A stretch of 64,000 nt of DNA from Weeksellaceae bacterium (GCA_019459455.1 JAIBEX010000021.1:407576-471575), one strand, 5' to 3'; numbered from the stretch's first letter, positions 17,994 through 26,792 are shown. Notes: generated by a model from the sequence alone, not told the origin. Numbers and translations: made by a program.

Positions 17994-18341
17994 ATGAACA
18001 TTTTTATCTCAAACCTTAACTATTCAGTAGTTGAGTCCGAATTACAAGCGTTATTCGAAAATTATGGCGAAGTAGAATCAGCCAAAGTTATTTCAGACAG
18101 AGAAACCGGAAGAAGCAGAGGCTTTGGTTTCGTAGAAATGCCAAACAACGATGAGGCACTTAAGGCAATTGAAGAACTTAACCAACAGGAATTCAAGCAA
18201 AAAGTACTGAACGTTTCTGAAGCACGTCCGAAAGAAGACAAACCAAGAAGTTTTGGTGGAAACAGCGGTGGCGGTTTCAACAGAGGCGGCGGTGGCGGTG
18301 GTTACAACAAAGGTGGTAACGACAGAAAAAGAGAGTGGTAA
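17994..18341 (+). CDS. RRM-domain RNA-binding protein, glycine-rich tail
   Basis: Small RNA-binding protein of 115 residues. One RNA recognition motif fills residues 1-80: RNP2 is NIFISNLNY near 2-10 and RNP1 is RGFGFVEM near 41-48. The tail (about 82-115) is glycine/asparagine/arginine-rich, as in cyanobacterial and plant cold-inducible glycine-rich RNA-binding proteins. It probably binds many transcripts as a chaperone. The leader is about 160 nt long and AT-rich with a stem-loop, so autoregulation or thermal control is plausible but not shown. Confidence 0.93.
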   Translation: MNIFISNLNYSVVESELQALFENYGEVESAKVISDRETGRSRGFGFVEMPNNDEALKAIEELNQQEFKQKVLNVSEARPKEDKPRSFGGNSGGGFNRGGGGGGYNKGGNDRKREW

Positions 18342-18366
18342 GCTAATCACCTCAATAAAAACCAGG

Positions 18367-18395
18367 AGTCCGGGATTTTCCCCGGACTTTTTTTA
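18367..18395 (+). terminator. Intrinsic terminator after RRM gene
   Basis: Stem AGTCCGGG/CCCGGACT (18367-18374 and 18381-18388), 6-nt loop, T tract. Confidence 0.87.
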
Positions 18396-18461
18396 TGTAA
18401 AATTTTCAACACCTCAGTGCCGGTAGTGAATATCTGATTTTCAATTCACAATCCATATCAC

Positions 18462-18469
18462 TATCTTTG
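18462..18469 (+). promoter_or_regulatory. -7 box of ychF
   Basis: TATCTTTG, 69 nt upstream of the ychF start codon. Confidence 0.5.
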
Positions 18470-18538
18470 CGCACATTAATTTTAAAGGTTTGACTGATAC
18501 ATCGGACGGCAGGCCTGCAACAGCAAATAATTCTCTTT

Positions 18539-19630
18539 ATGAAATGTGGTATCGTAGGACTCCCAAACGTAGGTAAGTCCACACTTTTTAACTGTTTAAG
18601 CAACGCCAAAGCGCAATCGGCCAACTATCCCTTCTGTACCATTGAGCCGAATCTGGGCACGGTATCTGTTCCGGATGAAAGACTGTTTGAACTGGAAAAG
18701 TTAGTTAATCCTGAGCGGGTCCTTCCTGCGGTGGTTGAAATTGTGGACATTGCCGGCCTCGTAAAGGGAGCCAGCAAAGGAGAAGGGTTGGGGAACCAGT
18801 TCCTGGCCAATATCCGCGAATGCGAAGCCATCATTCATGTTCTGAGATGTTTCGAAAACGGAAATATCATCCATGTGGAAGGGTCTGTGGATCCGATCCG
18901 TGATAAGGAGATCATTGATATTGAACTGCAGCTTAAGGACCTGGAAACCGTTGGTAAATCGGTGGAGAAGGCAAAGAAATTCATCAAATCCGGTAAGAAG
19001 GATGATATCCTCAATTATGAAACGCTGCTGAGTCTGCAGAAGTTTCTGGAAGACGGCCGGAATGCCCGGGAATTCACGACCAATGAACATACGAAGCCAA
19101 TCATTGAGGAAGTACAGCTGCTTACGAACAAGCCGGTACTTTACGTATGCAACGTGGACGAAAACTCCATCAAGAACGGAAACGAATGGATTGCGAAGAT
19201 TGAGGACATGGCAAAAAGGGAAAGCGCTGAAGTCGTGGTCCTGGCTGCCCAGATCGAGGCAGACATCAACGAACTGGATACCTTCGAAGAAAGACAGATG
19301 TTCCTGGAAGAACTTGGACTGGACGAACCCGGTGTAAACAAACTGATTAGAAAAGCATACGAACTGCTGCATCTCCAAACTTATTTCACAGCAGGTGTAA
19401 AGGAGGTACGCGCGTGGACCATCGGGAAAGGATGGACGGCCCCACAGGCTGCGAGCGTCATCCATACCGATTTTGAAAAAGGATTCATCCGCGCAGAAGT
19501 GATTAAATACAGCGACTTCATTACCTACGGTTCAGAAGCCAAAGTAAAAGAGGCCGGAAAAATGGGCGTGGAAGGCAAAGAATACATTGTTCAGGATGGC
19601 GACATCATGCATTTCAGGTTCAACGTGTAA
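18539..19630 (+). CDS. ychF: Redox-regulated ATPase YchF (Obg family)
   Basis: Obg-like P-loop protein of 363 residues, known to prefer ATP to GTP and to bind ribosomes and 70S/50S particles. G1 is GLPNVGKST (7-15), switch II is DIAGLVKGASKGEG near 70, and the altered G4 region near NKPVLYVCNVDE explains the ATP preference. A coiled-coil region sits between about 125 and 170, and the TGS domain fills the C-terminus (TYFTAGVKEVRAWTI onward). The length is standard and it is a single-gene unit. Confidence 0.96.
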   Translation: MKCGIVGLPNVGKSTLFNCLSNAKAQSANYPFCTIEPNLGTVSVPDERLFELEKLVNPERVLPAVVEIVDIAGLVKGASKGEGLGNQFLANIRECEAIIHVLRCFENGNIIHVEGSVDPIRDKEIIDIELQLKDLETVGKSVEKAKKFIKSGKKDDILNYETLLSLQKFLEDGRNAREFTTNEHTKPIIEEVQLLTNKPVLYVCNVDENSIKNGNEWIAKIEDMAKRESAEVVVLAAQIEADINELDTFEERQMFLEELGLDEPGVNKLIRKAYELLHLQTYFTAGVKEVRAWTIGKGWTAPQAASVIHTDFEKGFIRAEVIKYSDFITYGSEAKVKEAGKMGVEGKEYIVQDGDIMHFRFNV

Positions 19631-19725
19631 CACCAAACTTTAAAACCTTAAAAATACAGCCACCGAGAGATTCCGGTTTTCATAGACTGCCTGTCTGTAA
19701 ACATCCCGCAATACTACACCCAACG

Positions 19726-20490
19726 TTACTCTTTTTTTTGGGTTTCCATGATCTTCCGAAGTGCAATGATTTCTGATTTCAGTTCTTCAATTTCCTTCGA
19801 TCCTGCAAGGGGGGCATCTTTTTCTTCGGCATCACGACCGATGAAATAGGTGGCAAAAGTCGCAGTAACATAGCCGAAAATGCTGTATCCGAAAACAGCG
19901 ATTAAGAAACCTAATCCCCGCCCTTCAGGCGTAGCCGGATGAAATTCGTTACCTGCCGTTATCACGCGCATTGCGGTCCACCACAGTGCAAGTCCATAGC
20001 TTGTGAAACCAGGGGTCGGATTTTCCAAAGCATACATGCCGGCGGCTCCGGCAAAGATGACAATCAGCGTAATGATCATTACATATCCAAAGGCACGGCG
20101 CTGCATGGTTTTGCCCAGGCTTCGCGTGCTTCTGTTGAACGACGCGATAATCCGCACCAGCCGTATCCCCCTAAGACCGCGCAAAAGTCTGACAAAGCGA
20201 AAAACCCTAAATACACGTAACGCGGGAATAAACAATGAAATGGCAGTAAGCCAATTTTTTTTCAGGAAGTTGAGTTTTTCCGTGGCCAGTGAAAATTTGA
20301 TCACGAAATCGATAATAAATATGATCCAGATTCCAATGGAGATATATTCGAGTATGATGTTGATTCCCCATACCAATTCAACCACTAGCAGGACAAGCCA
20401 AACAAATCCTAAAAAAATCATCGGTCCCTCAAGAATTCGTTCTACCGATCCGAGCAGTTTTTTCCGTTCATTGATAACTTCTTTTTTCAT
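19726..20490 (-). CDS. Voltage-sensor ion channel with non-canonical pore filter
   Basis: Six-transmembrane channel protein of 254 residues. S4 is very regular, with arginine at 92, 95, 98, 101, 104, 107, 110 and 113. Pore helix WWTAMRV (160-166) leads into ITAGNEFHPATPEG where K+ channels have TVGYGD, so the filter is not a standard K+ filter and does not match the NaChBac type (LESWAS) either. S6 follows, then an acidic, probable coiled-coil tail (about 215-254). It may be an ion transporter of other selectivity. The inner-membrane location is clear, the ion is not. Confidence 0.85.
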   Translation of the reverse strand: MKKEVINERKKLLGSVERILEGPMIFLGFVWLVLLVVELVWGINIILEYISIGIWIIFIIDFVIKFSLATEKLNFLKKNWLTAISLFIPALRVFRVFRFVRLLRGLRGIRLVRIIASFNRSTRSLGKTMQRRAFGYVMIITLIVIFAGAAGMYALENPTPGFTSYGLALWWTAMRVITAGNEFHPATPEGRGLGFLIAVFGYSIFGYVTATFATYFIGRDAEEKDAPLAGSKEIEELKSEIIALRKIMETQKKE

Positions 20491-20522
20491 ACTGTAAGTG
20501 CTCTTGTATTAATAGGGAATTT

Positions 20523-20530
20523 CAAAGATA
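20523..20530 (-). promoter_or_regulatory. -7 box of the voltage-sensor channel gene
   Basis: TATCTTTG on the minus strand, 32 nt before the start; it overlaps the inverted repeat at 20528-20547. Confidence 0.55.
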
Positions 20531-20547
20531 TTGGATATTTCCAATAT
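20528..20547. promoter_or_regulatory. Operator-like inverted repeat at channel promoter
   Basis: Arms ATATTGG (20528-20534) and CCAATAT (20541-20547) separated by 6 nt. It abuts and partly overlaps the -7 box, where a repressor would block transcription. Confidence 0.45.
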
Positions 20548-20638
20548 ATTAATCCGCTACTGGAAGATTCATTTATTGTGAATGAAGGTTTTAGAATTTC
20601 ATTTCATAAGCGATGTCTTTCTGCAGGTATACTAAAGG

Positions 20639-22786
20639 TCAGATCCTATCCAGTTCATCTGCATCAATTGTAGTCTTGAAGGTGCCATAATTGACGACCA
20701 CCTTATTTTTTGAAATCTTTTCAATGGTTCCCACGCTTGTACTTCCTTTTATACGGACCCGCTGACCCAGTTTCAGCCATACTGCACGTTCTTCTTTTCG
20801 TTTTTCCTCAAGTTTGTCATGGGTTTCGGCTATCTTTTCCTGGATGTCCACTTTTTTCAGCTGTTGGGTAATCTTACGTTTAACCACCTGGAGTTTTTTC
20901 GATTCGTCCCTGTCTGTCCCAAGTTTTCTGAATTTTTCCTGCTCCAGGATCTTAACGAAATCCCTCACGACATCTTTCCGCGATTTTCCCTTCATATAGG
21001 CATCTATGAATCCTTCGATCTTGTTTCCGAACTGAAGTTTGCGGTGCTCTTCCTCATAAAGTTTCTGGAAATTGAAAAGCTTCTGCTGAAGCTGCTCATT
21101 CAGTTTCTGAAGGTTGTCGCGCTTATCCACCACGGATTCCTTCTGTTCGGTAAGGTTAGACCTCAGTTTTTCCACTTCAAATTTTTCCTGCTGAAGTTTC
21201 ACGATGGTCTTGTCCAGGTTTACCACATCCTTTTCCACCTTTTCCCGGGCCGATTTCAGGATGAACTGCGGAATCTTGTTTTTTTCGGCCACCTCAAAGG
21301 TGAACGAACTTCCGGCCTGTCCGACTTCCAGTTTGTAAAGCGGTTCGAGCGAATGTTCATCAAAGAGCATGGCCGCATTTTCCGCATTCGGAAGGTGTTC
21401 CACCACCAGTTTGATGTTGGTATAATGGGTGGTGATGATGGCAAAACTTTTCTTGCCGTAGAAATACTCCAGGAAACTTTCCGCCAGCGCACCGCCAAGT
21501 TCCGGGTCGGAACCGGTACCAAATTCATCAATGAGCAGCAGCGTTTTCCCGTCGGCCTCCTTTATGATGCCGGACATTTTCTTGAGCCGCGACGAGTAGG
21601 TGGACAGGTGATTCTCAATGGACTGGTTATCCCCGATATCGGTCATGATCTTTTCAAAGAAAAACATTTCCGATTTTGGATGTGCCGGAATAAGGATGCC
21701 GCTTTGGATCATGAGCTGCAGCAGGCCCACAGTCTTCAGCGTGATGGATTTTCCACCGGCGTTGGGTCCGGAAATACAGAGAATGCGGTTGTGCTCGGTA
21801 AGCGAGAGGGTCTGTGAAAAGATCTGCTTGCCCTCGGCTTTATTGCTAAGCCAGAGTAAAGGATGATAGGCCTCCCGCAATTTCAAAGTGGGGTGACGGT
21901 TGATTTTTGGAAGGATTCCGTTGATCTGTTCCGCAAATTTTGCTTTTGCACGTATGAGGTCCAGGTTAAAGATATAGTCCTGATAATCGGTAAGTTGAGG
22001 CTGGAATTCGGATATCTCAGCAGTGAGATTCCTTAAAATGCGGTCAATTTCTTTTTTTTCCTCTTCCTCGTTTTCCCGCTGTTTGAAAAAGTGCTTCAGC
22101 ACACTTTCGGGTTGGATGTAGGTTATGGAACCCGTTTTGGAAATCCCGAGTACGCGGCCCGGAACCCTTTTCTTGAACCCCGACTTCACCGCCAGCACGC
22201 GCTGGTCGTCTATTATCGTTTCACGGATTTCGTCCAGGAAATCACTTTGCCCGTGGGTCGTGAGTGCTCGGTTAAAATTTTCCTGAATAGCCTTCTTCGC
22301 ATGCTGGATCTCGGTCCTAATAATTTTGAGAACGGGTGAGGCGTCACTTTTTATTTCTCCGAAACGGTTGAATACCTTGTCGATCTTGTCGATGATTTCC
22401 TTGCGGAATTCCAGATCTCTGATCTCTGCGAGGAGGTTGGGAAAGGTCTCCGTAAAGGCCGGAAAAAACTTCTGGAGTCTTCCGATCTGGGCGGTAATAT
22501 TCTTAATCTTCCCAAATGCTTTCGCATCCAGACGGTAATTCTCAATGACCATGAGTTTCAGTTCTTCTTCAATGTCGTCAAACTCATCAAAGGGAATGAT
22601 GTTATGACTTTCGAAACTTGTTAGAAATTCCGCCGTTTTTTTTAGCGATATTTCGGCTTCATCAATAGGAATCGGACGGAGTTCCATAATCCGGTCCGCG
22701 GTCTTGTGGGAGTAGGCAAAGGGGGCAATTTCCGAAAGGAGTTCCGGAAATTCAAGCTCATGTAAATCATCGTTTTTTATCAGCAC
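20639..22786 (-). CDS. mutS2: MutS2-family ATPase lacking the Smr domain
   Basis: MutS2 protein of about 715 residues. The N-terminal lever/clamp region is followed by the ATPase with Walker A SGPNAGGKSITLK, Walker B LLLIDEFGTGSD and the THYTNIK switch, then a long charged coiled coil (about 500-640) and a small barrel ending IDADELDRI. The chain stops there; the Smr endonuclease domain found at the end of typical MutS2 is absent. I choose the GTG at 22786 (LIKNDDLHELEFPELL) because family similarity begins there; an ATG at 22840 lies upstream of the promoter box. Known homologues act in ribosome collision rescue and in limiting recombination. Confidence 0.92.
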   Translation of the reverse strand: MLIKNDDLHELEFPELLSEIAPFAYSHKTADRIMELRPIPIDEAEISLKKTAEFLTSFESHNIIPFDEFDDIEEELKLMVIENYRLDAKAFGKIKNITAQIGRLQKFFPAFTETFPNLLAEIRDLEFRKEIIDKIDKVFNRFGEIKSDASPVLKIIRTEIQHAKKAIQENFNRALTTHGQSDFLDEIRETIIDDQRVLAVKSGFKKRVPGRVLGISKTGSITYIQPESVLKHFFKQRENEEEEKKEIDRILRNLTAEISEFQPQLTDYQDYIFNLDLIRAKAKFAEQINGILPKINRHPTLKLREAYHPLLWLSNKAEGKQIFSQTLSLTEHNRILCISGPNAGGKSITLKTVGLLQLMIQSGILIPAHPKSEMFFFEKIMTDIGDNQSIENHLSTYSSRLKKMSGIIKEADGKTLLLIDEFGTGSDPELGGALAESFLEYFYGKKSFAIITTHYTNIKLVVEHLPNAENAAMLFDEHSLEPLYKLEVGQAGSSFTFEVAEKNKIPQFILKSAREKVEKDVVNLDKTIVKLQQEKFEVEKLRSNLTEQKESVVDKRDNLQKLNEQLQQKLFNFQKLYEEEHRKLQFGNKIEGFIDAYMKGKSRKDVVRDFVKILEQEKFRKLGTDRDESKKLQVVKRKITQQLKKVDIQEKIAETHDKLEEKRKEERAVWLKLGQRVRIKGSTSVGTIEKISKNKVVVNYGTFKTTIDADELDRI

Positions 22787-22790
22787 ATTG

Positions 22791-22798
22791 CAAATATA
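22791..22798 (-). promoter_or_regulatory. -7 box of mutS2, 4 nt before the GTG start
   Basis: TATATTTG on the minus strand; only CAAT separates it from the start codon, so the mRNA may be leaderless. Confidence 0.5.
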
Positions 22799-22891
22799 AG
22801 GTAAAGTTGTGAAGCGATAAAGAGCGGCCGGTACGTGCATTTGTATTTTTATGGAAAGATTCTTGCTGGTCAGATTTAAATCTTAATAATC

Positions 22892-23590
22892 ATGAAAAAG
22901 GTACTGATTGGAGCAGGTTTAATCACTCTGTTTTCCTGTAGTAAAAAAGAAGACCGGTCTGTTAATGCCGCTCCGCCGGTCAAAGTGGAAAAGCAAAATC
23001 GGGACTCTGCAACTGCACCGCCATGGATTTCCAAAAACCGGGACTTTCTTGATAAATTCCCTCAAATCATACCTGACACGCTGAGGTTTCGGGCACCAAA
23101 TTACGATGATCAGGACTTAGGCAAAAAACTGACCAGGGAGGAAGTGCAGCTCTTTCCAAACGGTCTCCAGCTCGAATCCTTTCTGGATGGTGGTGATTTC
23201 GAAGCTGTTGGTAAATTTGAACTGGATGAGAACACCCTTGGTATAGTCGCCCGAATGCCGGGCGAATACTCTTTCACCGCCCTAAAGCTGTTTTTCTACG
23301 ATAAAAAAAGGGATTCATTTCTTCCGCGACATTTTGAACTGGCCGACAAACTGGGTGATGCCGGCTACAGCGAGGAGATCAGGAGTTGGCTTTTTTGGGA
23401 TACAAATAAAAGACTTACTGCATTTACCCACGTTTATACTTCAGTTGAAAAGATAGATCCCGTGGATGCGGTCAGACCCTCAAAAACGAATGATTACTAC
23501 ATGGTCACTCTGACGCCGGAAAAATTTGATACGGTAAGAGTCAACGCAAAAACGTTTGCGAAAATGAGACATTTGCTGAATCAGAAATAA
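22892..23590 (+). CDS. Lipoprotein, unknown function
   Basis: Protein of 232 residues with a short signal sequence ending in the lipobox LFSC (cysteine near residue 16), followed by a charged, proline-containing linker. The rest is a soluble domain with no recognised motif. A segment IVARMPGEYSFTALKLFFYD near 108-127 is beta-strand-like. It is divergent from mutS2 and followed after 30 nt by ung, perhaps in the same transcript. Confidence 0.8.
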   Translation: MKKVLIGAGLITLFSCSKKEDRSVNAAPPVKVEKQNRDSATAPPWISKNRDFLDKFPQIIPDTLRFRAPNYDDQDLGKKLTREEVQLFPNGLQLESFLDGGDFEAVGKFELDENTLGIVARMPGEYSFTALKLFFYDKKRDSFLPRHFELADKLGDAGYSEEIRSWLFWDTNKRLTAFTHVYTSVEKIDPVDAVRPSKTNDYYMVTLTPEKFDTVRVNAKTFAKMRHLLNQK

Positions 23591-23620
23591 TCTGCAAATT
23601 TGTGCCTAAATAAACTGGAG

Positions 23621-24262
23621 ATGACCTGGAAAGAAATCCTAGCACCAATTAAAAATTCTGAGTACTTCGAAAACCTGTGGCAGAAGGTGCAGGATGAGTA
23701 CGCTGCGGGGAAATGTTTCCCACCGAGAAATCACATATTCCGTGCCCTGGAACTCACTCCTTTTGATGAGGTGAAGGTCGTGATCCTGGGTCAGGATCCG
23801 TATCACAATGATTTTCAGGCGAACGGCCTGTGTTTTTCTGTTTCGGAAGAGGTCGCTGCGCCACCCTCCCTGAAGAATATCTTTACCGAACTGAAGTCGG
23901 ACTTAGGAATTGAAAGGTCGAAAAGAGAACTGGATGACTGGGCGCAACAGGGTGTCCTCCTGCTAAATGCAACGCTCTCCGTTCGTGCTCATTCCCCAAA
24001 TTCCCACAAGGATCTTGGGTGGGAAAAGTTCACCGATTTTGTTATTCATGAGGTTTCGGAGAGAAAGGAAAATGTAGTATTTGTCCTTTGGGGAGCTTTT
24101 GCACAAAAAAAGGAGGAGCTTATTGATTCCTCCAAACATCTTATACTAAAATCTGCCCATCCGTCGCCTTTCTCTGTATACAGGGGTTTTTACGGCAGCA
24201 AACCTTTTTCCAGCATTAATTCCTACCTTGTTTCAACGGGTCAGCAGTTCATATCGTGGTAA
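23621..24262 (+). CDS. ung: Uracil-DNA glycosylase
   Basis: Family 1 UDG of 213 residues that removes uracil from DNA to start base excision repair. The water-activating loop GQDPYHN is near residue 56-62, the uracil-binding LLLNATLSVR near 113 and the DNA-intercalation loop HPSPFSVYRGF near 180. The start is set at ATG 23621 (MTWKEIL); a TTG reading from 23600 would add 7 residues without support. Its stop codon directly abuts that of the convergent lipoprotein gene. Confidence 0.96.
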   Translation: MTWKEILAPIKNSEYFENLWQKVQDEYAAGKCFPPRNHIFRALELTPFDEVKVVILGQDPYHNDFQANGLCFSVSEEVAAPPSLKNIFTELKSDLGIERSKRELDDWAQQGVLLLNATLSVRAHSPNSHKDLGWEKFTDFVIHEVSERKENVVFVLWGAFAQKKEELIDSSKHLILKSAHPSPFSVYRGFYGSKPFSSINSYLVSTGQQFISW

Positions 24263-24847
24263 TCAGCGGGTGCTGGGCTCAATTCTGTTTTCCGCAACTT
24301 TATCGATTCGTACGCCAATCACATACCGGCCTGAATTTGCGGTGAATCCACTTGATGGAGTTGGATAGGGATCGGCCTGTACCAGGGTGTATTGATAACC
24401 GTTGAATATCGCTTTATTGTTATAACCTTTCTGTGGACTGTCGACGGTCGATAACTTTACTTTAACCGGTCGGGTATAAGAACCCATAAGTTCAACTTCA
24501 GCCGTGGCCACGCCTTCCCACACGCAGTTAACGCCTTTGGGACAACGGCTGTCTTCCAACATTTTCTTAAAAAAGAAACTCATTTCCTGATCCTTGAGAA
24601 ATACGGATTCTCCCTCCTTAAAATATACAATTCCGGCCATTTTTTGTGTGGTTTGCGACGTGGAGGTTTGTTTTGGAGTGGCAGATTTAGACTCCACAGT
24701 CTTTGGAGGAGCTGCTGGTTTTGCGGGTGCTTCCTTAAGTGTTGAGGTAACCTCTGTCTTTTTAGCTTTACTATCGGCTGTTTTCTGTGCGGAACACGCG
24801 AGAACAGAAAGTGCGGTTATACTTGAGATTAGCAGGTTGTTTAACAT
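24263..24847 (-). CDS. Lipoprotein with conserved cysteine pair, unknown function
   Basis: Protein of 194 residues. The signal sequence ends in the lipobox LACS. Residues about 20-70 are a low-complexity lysine/threonine/proline/alanine linker. The C-terminal domain contains SRCPKGVNCVWEG near 105-117, a motif that recurs in short Bacteroidota envelope proteins; the two cysteines may form a disulfide. No function is known. DUF456 lies 15 nt upstream on the same strand, so the two may form an operon. Confidence 0.8.
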   Translation of the reverse strand: MLNNLLISSITALSVLACSAQKTADSKAKKTEVTSTLKEAPAKPAAPPKTVESKSATPKQTSTSQTTQKMAGIVYFKEGESVFLKDQEMSFFFKKMLEDSRCPKGVNCVWEGVATAEVELMGSYTRPVKVKLSTVDSPQKGYNNKAIFNGYQYTLVQADPYPTPSSGFTANSGRYVIGVRIDKVAENRIEPSTR

Positions 24848-24862
24848 GATTGGAGATTTAGA

Positions 24863-25351
24863 TTAAATAATATCAATTAAAACCACCAAAAACATTGCCA
24901 AGCCCACCATGAAATTAAATCCTGTTCCAAATATAAATCCTACAAAAGCGCCCTTCACAGAATTGAAGGCTTTCTTTTTGTCGCTGGCATCATGCAAAAG
25001 TTCCCCAACGAATACGCCCAGAAACATGCCGATGAGGAAACCGAAGGGGACGGGAATGAAGAACATGCCAAGGAGTGTTCCTATGACCGACCCTATGCTT
25101 CCCCAGCGTGTACCACCGTATTTACGGTTGGTCTTCGCAGGAATCACATAATTCAGTACCATGGATGCGAGGGTGAGAATGGAGAAGATCCAGATATACA
25201 CCATAGACAAATCCGAATCTGTTCCGAATTTGTAGATGAGGACTCCGCACAGACTTAATAGCAATCCGGGCAGTACCGGGAGAATTGTTCCCACCATACC
25301 CAGAATCAGCAGGATGATGCAGAGCAGGGTAATTAATCCATATTCCATCAT
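24863..25351 (-). CDS. DUF456 family membrane protein
   Basis: Integral membrane protein of 162 residues with about four or five helices. The glycine-rich pattern G.IGTLLG.FF.PVPFGFLIG.FLG.F..EL is visible at about 85-120, typical of DUF456, where glycine-zipper packing is likely. The function of the family is unknown. It is probably co-transcribed with the lipoprotein gene downstream. Confidence 0.88.
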   Translation of the reverse strand: MMEYGLITLLCIILLILGMVGTILPVLPGLLLSLCGVLIYKFGTDSDLSMVYIWIFSILTLASMVLNYVIPAKTNRKYGGTRWGSIGSVIGTLLGMFFIPVPFGFLIGMFLGVFVGELLHDASDKKKAFNSVKGAFVGFIFGTGFNFMVGLAMFLVVLIDII

Positions 25352-25381
25352 ATAAAATTTATAAATTCAAATGTATAAAAA

Positions 25382-25413
25382 ATAAAAAAAGCGGCCTTTA
25401 CATTTGCCGCTTT
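25382..25413 (-). terminator. Intrinsic terminator of the lipoprotein gene at 25435-26625
   Basis: Arms AAAGCGGC (25388-25395) and GCCGCTTT (25406-25413). Read on the minus strand the stem is followed by a run of T. Confidence 0.8.
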
Positions 25414-25434
25414 AATTCTGAATATAGTTAGGTT

Positions 25435-26625
25435 TTACAGGTTAAGTATAACATATTCGAGGATAGGCCCGGTATTGCCGATGTTGCCGGCAGCATGGTT
25501 ATGGAAAGTCGTATAATAAATGTTTCCACTTGTGGAAACTCCTGAGCAGGTACCTACCGTATCGCCGTGTCCCAGATGGGCCTGAAGGGCAGCTTGATCT
25601 ATGGTTAAGGTTACCGGCGTGCCATTGTCATCATGACAGATGGTGATGAAACCACTGTTTACTGAAGTTCCAACAGGAACTGCAGGCGAACTGGCACTCT
25701 GGAATTTATTTGTACGCATCATCAGGGCTTCATTGTTATGTTGTACCAGAATTTCCCAGAAAGCGGCATCATAACTGATGATTTTCTGCCAGGAGCCCAG
25801 ATCGTACTGTATGTCAAGTGTTGAAAAGCCCAAAGCATTGGCAAGATTCACATTGGAAACTGTACAGTTGGTATACGTCGTGGAGGAGCCGGTGCTTGTA
25901 GAGCATAATAAAAGGTCCGGAATGAATCCGCCGGCCGTATTGCAGGCCGTGGTGTGGGATTCACCGCCTATGAGGTAAGCGATGTCCCAGTCGGAAGCGT
26001 AAAGGCTGCCTCCATTGGTTACGAAGGTTGCGAGGTTATCATAGATTACGGTATCCGAATTGGGGGTGGAAGTTCCTGAATTCCCCATGGTTCTGGAACC
26101 ACAGTTCAGGAATATTACATCATAAGCCGCAATGGTATTCATGTTCTTCAGGTCATTGTAATCAATTTCCGTGATCGTGTACCCCAAGCCGATTACGATG
26201 TCTTCAATCTCGTCGTAGCTTCCTTTTACATAGGCCATGGTAGCCACCTGCGTAAGTTTGGTGACGTTCGCAGGTACGGTAATGTCCTCTTTATTCTGAA
26301 CCGTCACATTGAATACCGTCCTGAAATTGGAGCCGTCACCCGTTTGGATGTGTATTTTTCTGTTACCGGCAGGTGTTTCCAGAGAAAAATTTCCCTGGGG
26401 GTCGGAGTAGGTATGGAACAGTTTGTTTTGGTCATCGAAAGTGAAAACCAGCGCACCTCCAATAGGTTTAATTCCGTTTTGCGCAAAAACTTTCCCGCTT
26501 ACACTTCCCTTTTTAACACTAATGGGAGTCGGGTTCGTAACCTCTACAGATGTGTCTTCACTCCTGATGCAGCTGTACAGAAACAGCAAAGTAACGCTCA
26601 GAAAAAGATAGAGAATTTTTTTCAT
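25435..26625 (-). CDS. Lipoprotein with carboxypeptidase-regulatory-like domain and glutamine-amidotransferase-like region
   Basis: Protein of 396 residues. The signal sequence ends in the lipobox LYSC. Residues about 38-105 form a carboxypeptidase-regulatory-like beta-sandwich (GSVSGKVFAQNG, SDPQGNFSLETPAG). About 125-240 has the alternating pattern of a class I glutamine-amidotransferase/ThuA-like fold (IAAYDVIFLNCGSRTMG, then FVTNGGSLYASDWD). The C-terminal third is a beta-rich region. No catalytic triad can be assigned with certainty. It is likely surface-exposed and may bind or process a carbohydrate, but that is inference. Confidence 0.75.
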   Translation of the reverse strand: MKKILYLFLSVTLLFLYSCIRSEDTSVEVTNPTPISVKKGSVSGKVFAQNGIKPIGGALVFTFDDQNKLFHTYSDPQGNFSLETPAGNRKIHIQTGDGSNFRTVFNVTVQNKEDITVPANVTKLTQVATMAYVKGSYDEIEDIVIGLGYTITEIDYNDLKNMNTIAAYDVIFLNCGSRTMGNSGTSTPNSDTVIYDNLATFVTNGGSLYASDWDIAYLIGGESHTTACNTAGGFIPDLLLCSTSTGSSTTYTNCTVSNVNLANALGFSTLDIQYDLGSWQKIISYDAAFWEILVQHNNEALMMRTNKFQSASSPAVPVGTSVNSGFITICHDDNGTPVTLTIDQAALQAHLGHGDTVGTCSGVSTSGNIYYTTFHNHAAGNIGNTGPILEYVILNL

Positions 26626-26665
26626 AGATTATTTTTAATGGTTAAACGATTTGTGAGTTGTTCAA

Positions 26666-26673
26666 CAAATTTA
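26666..26673 (-). promoter_or_regulatory. -7 box of the 25435-26625 lipoprotein gene
   Basis: TAAATTTG on the minus strand, 40 nt before the start codon. Confidence 0.5.
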
Positions 26674-26792
26674 ACAAATATTTATAAACAAGGTAATAAT
26701 TATTACAAAAATTGTCTAAATATTTTCAATACATCTCATTCAGCTATTAAATTGGAAATTGAATAATGCACCATGAATGCTGGAATTATTCG

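Noticed and set aside
20819-21817. 332-codon plus-strand frame opposite mutS2
   Set aside because: Opposite the ATPase motifs of MutS2, with low-complexity leucine/phenylalanine content that mirrors its codons.
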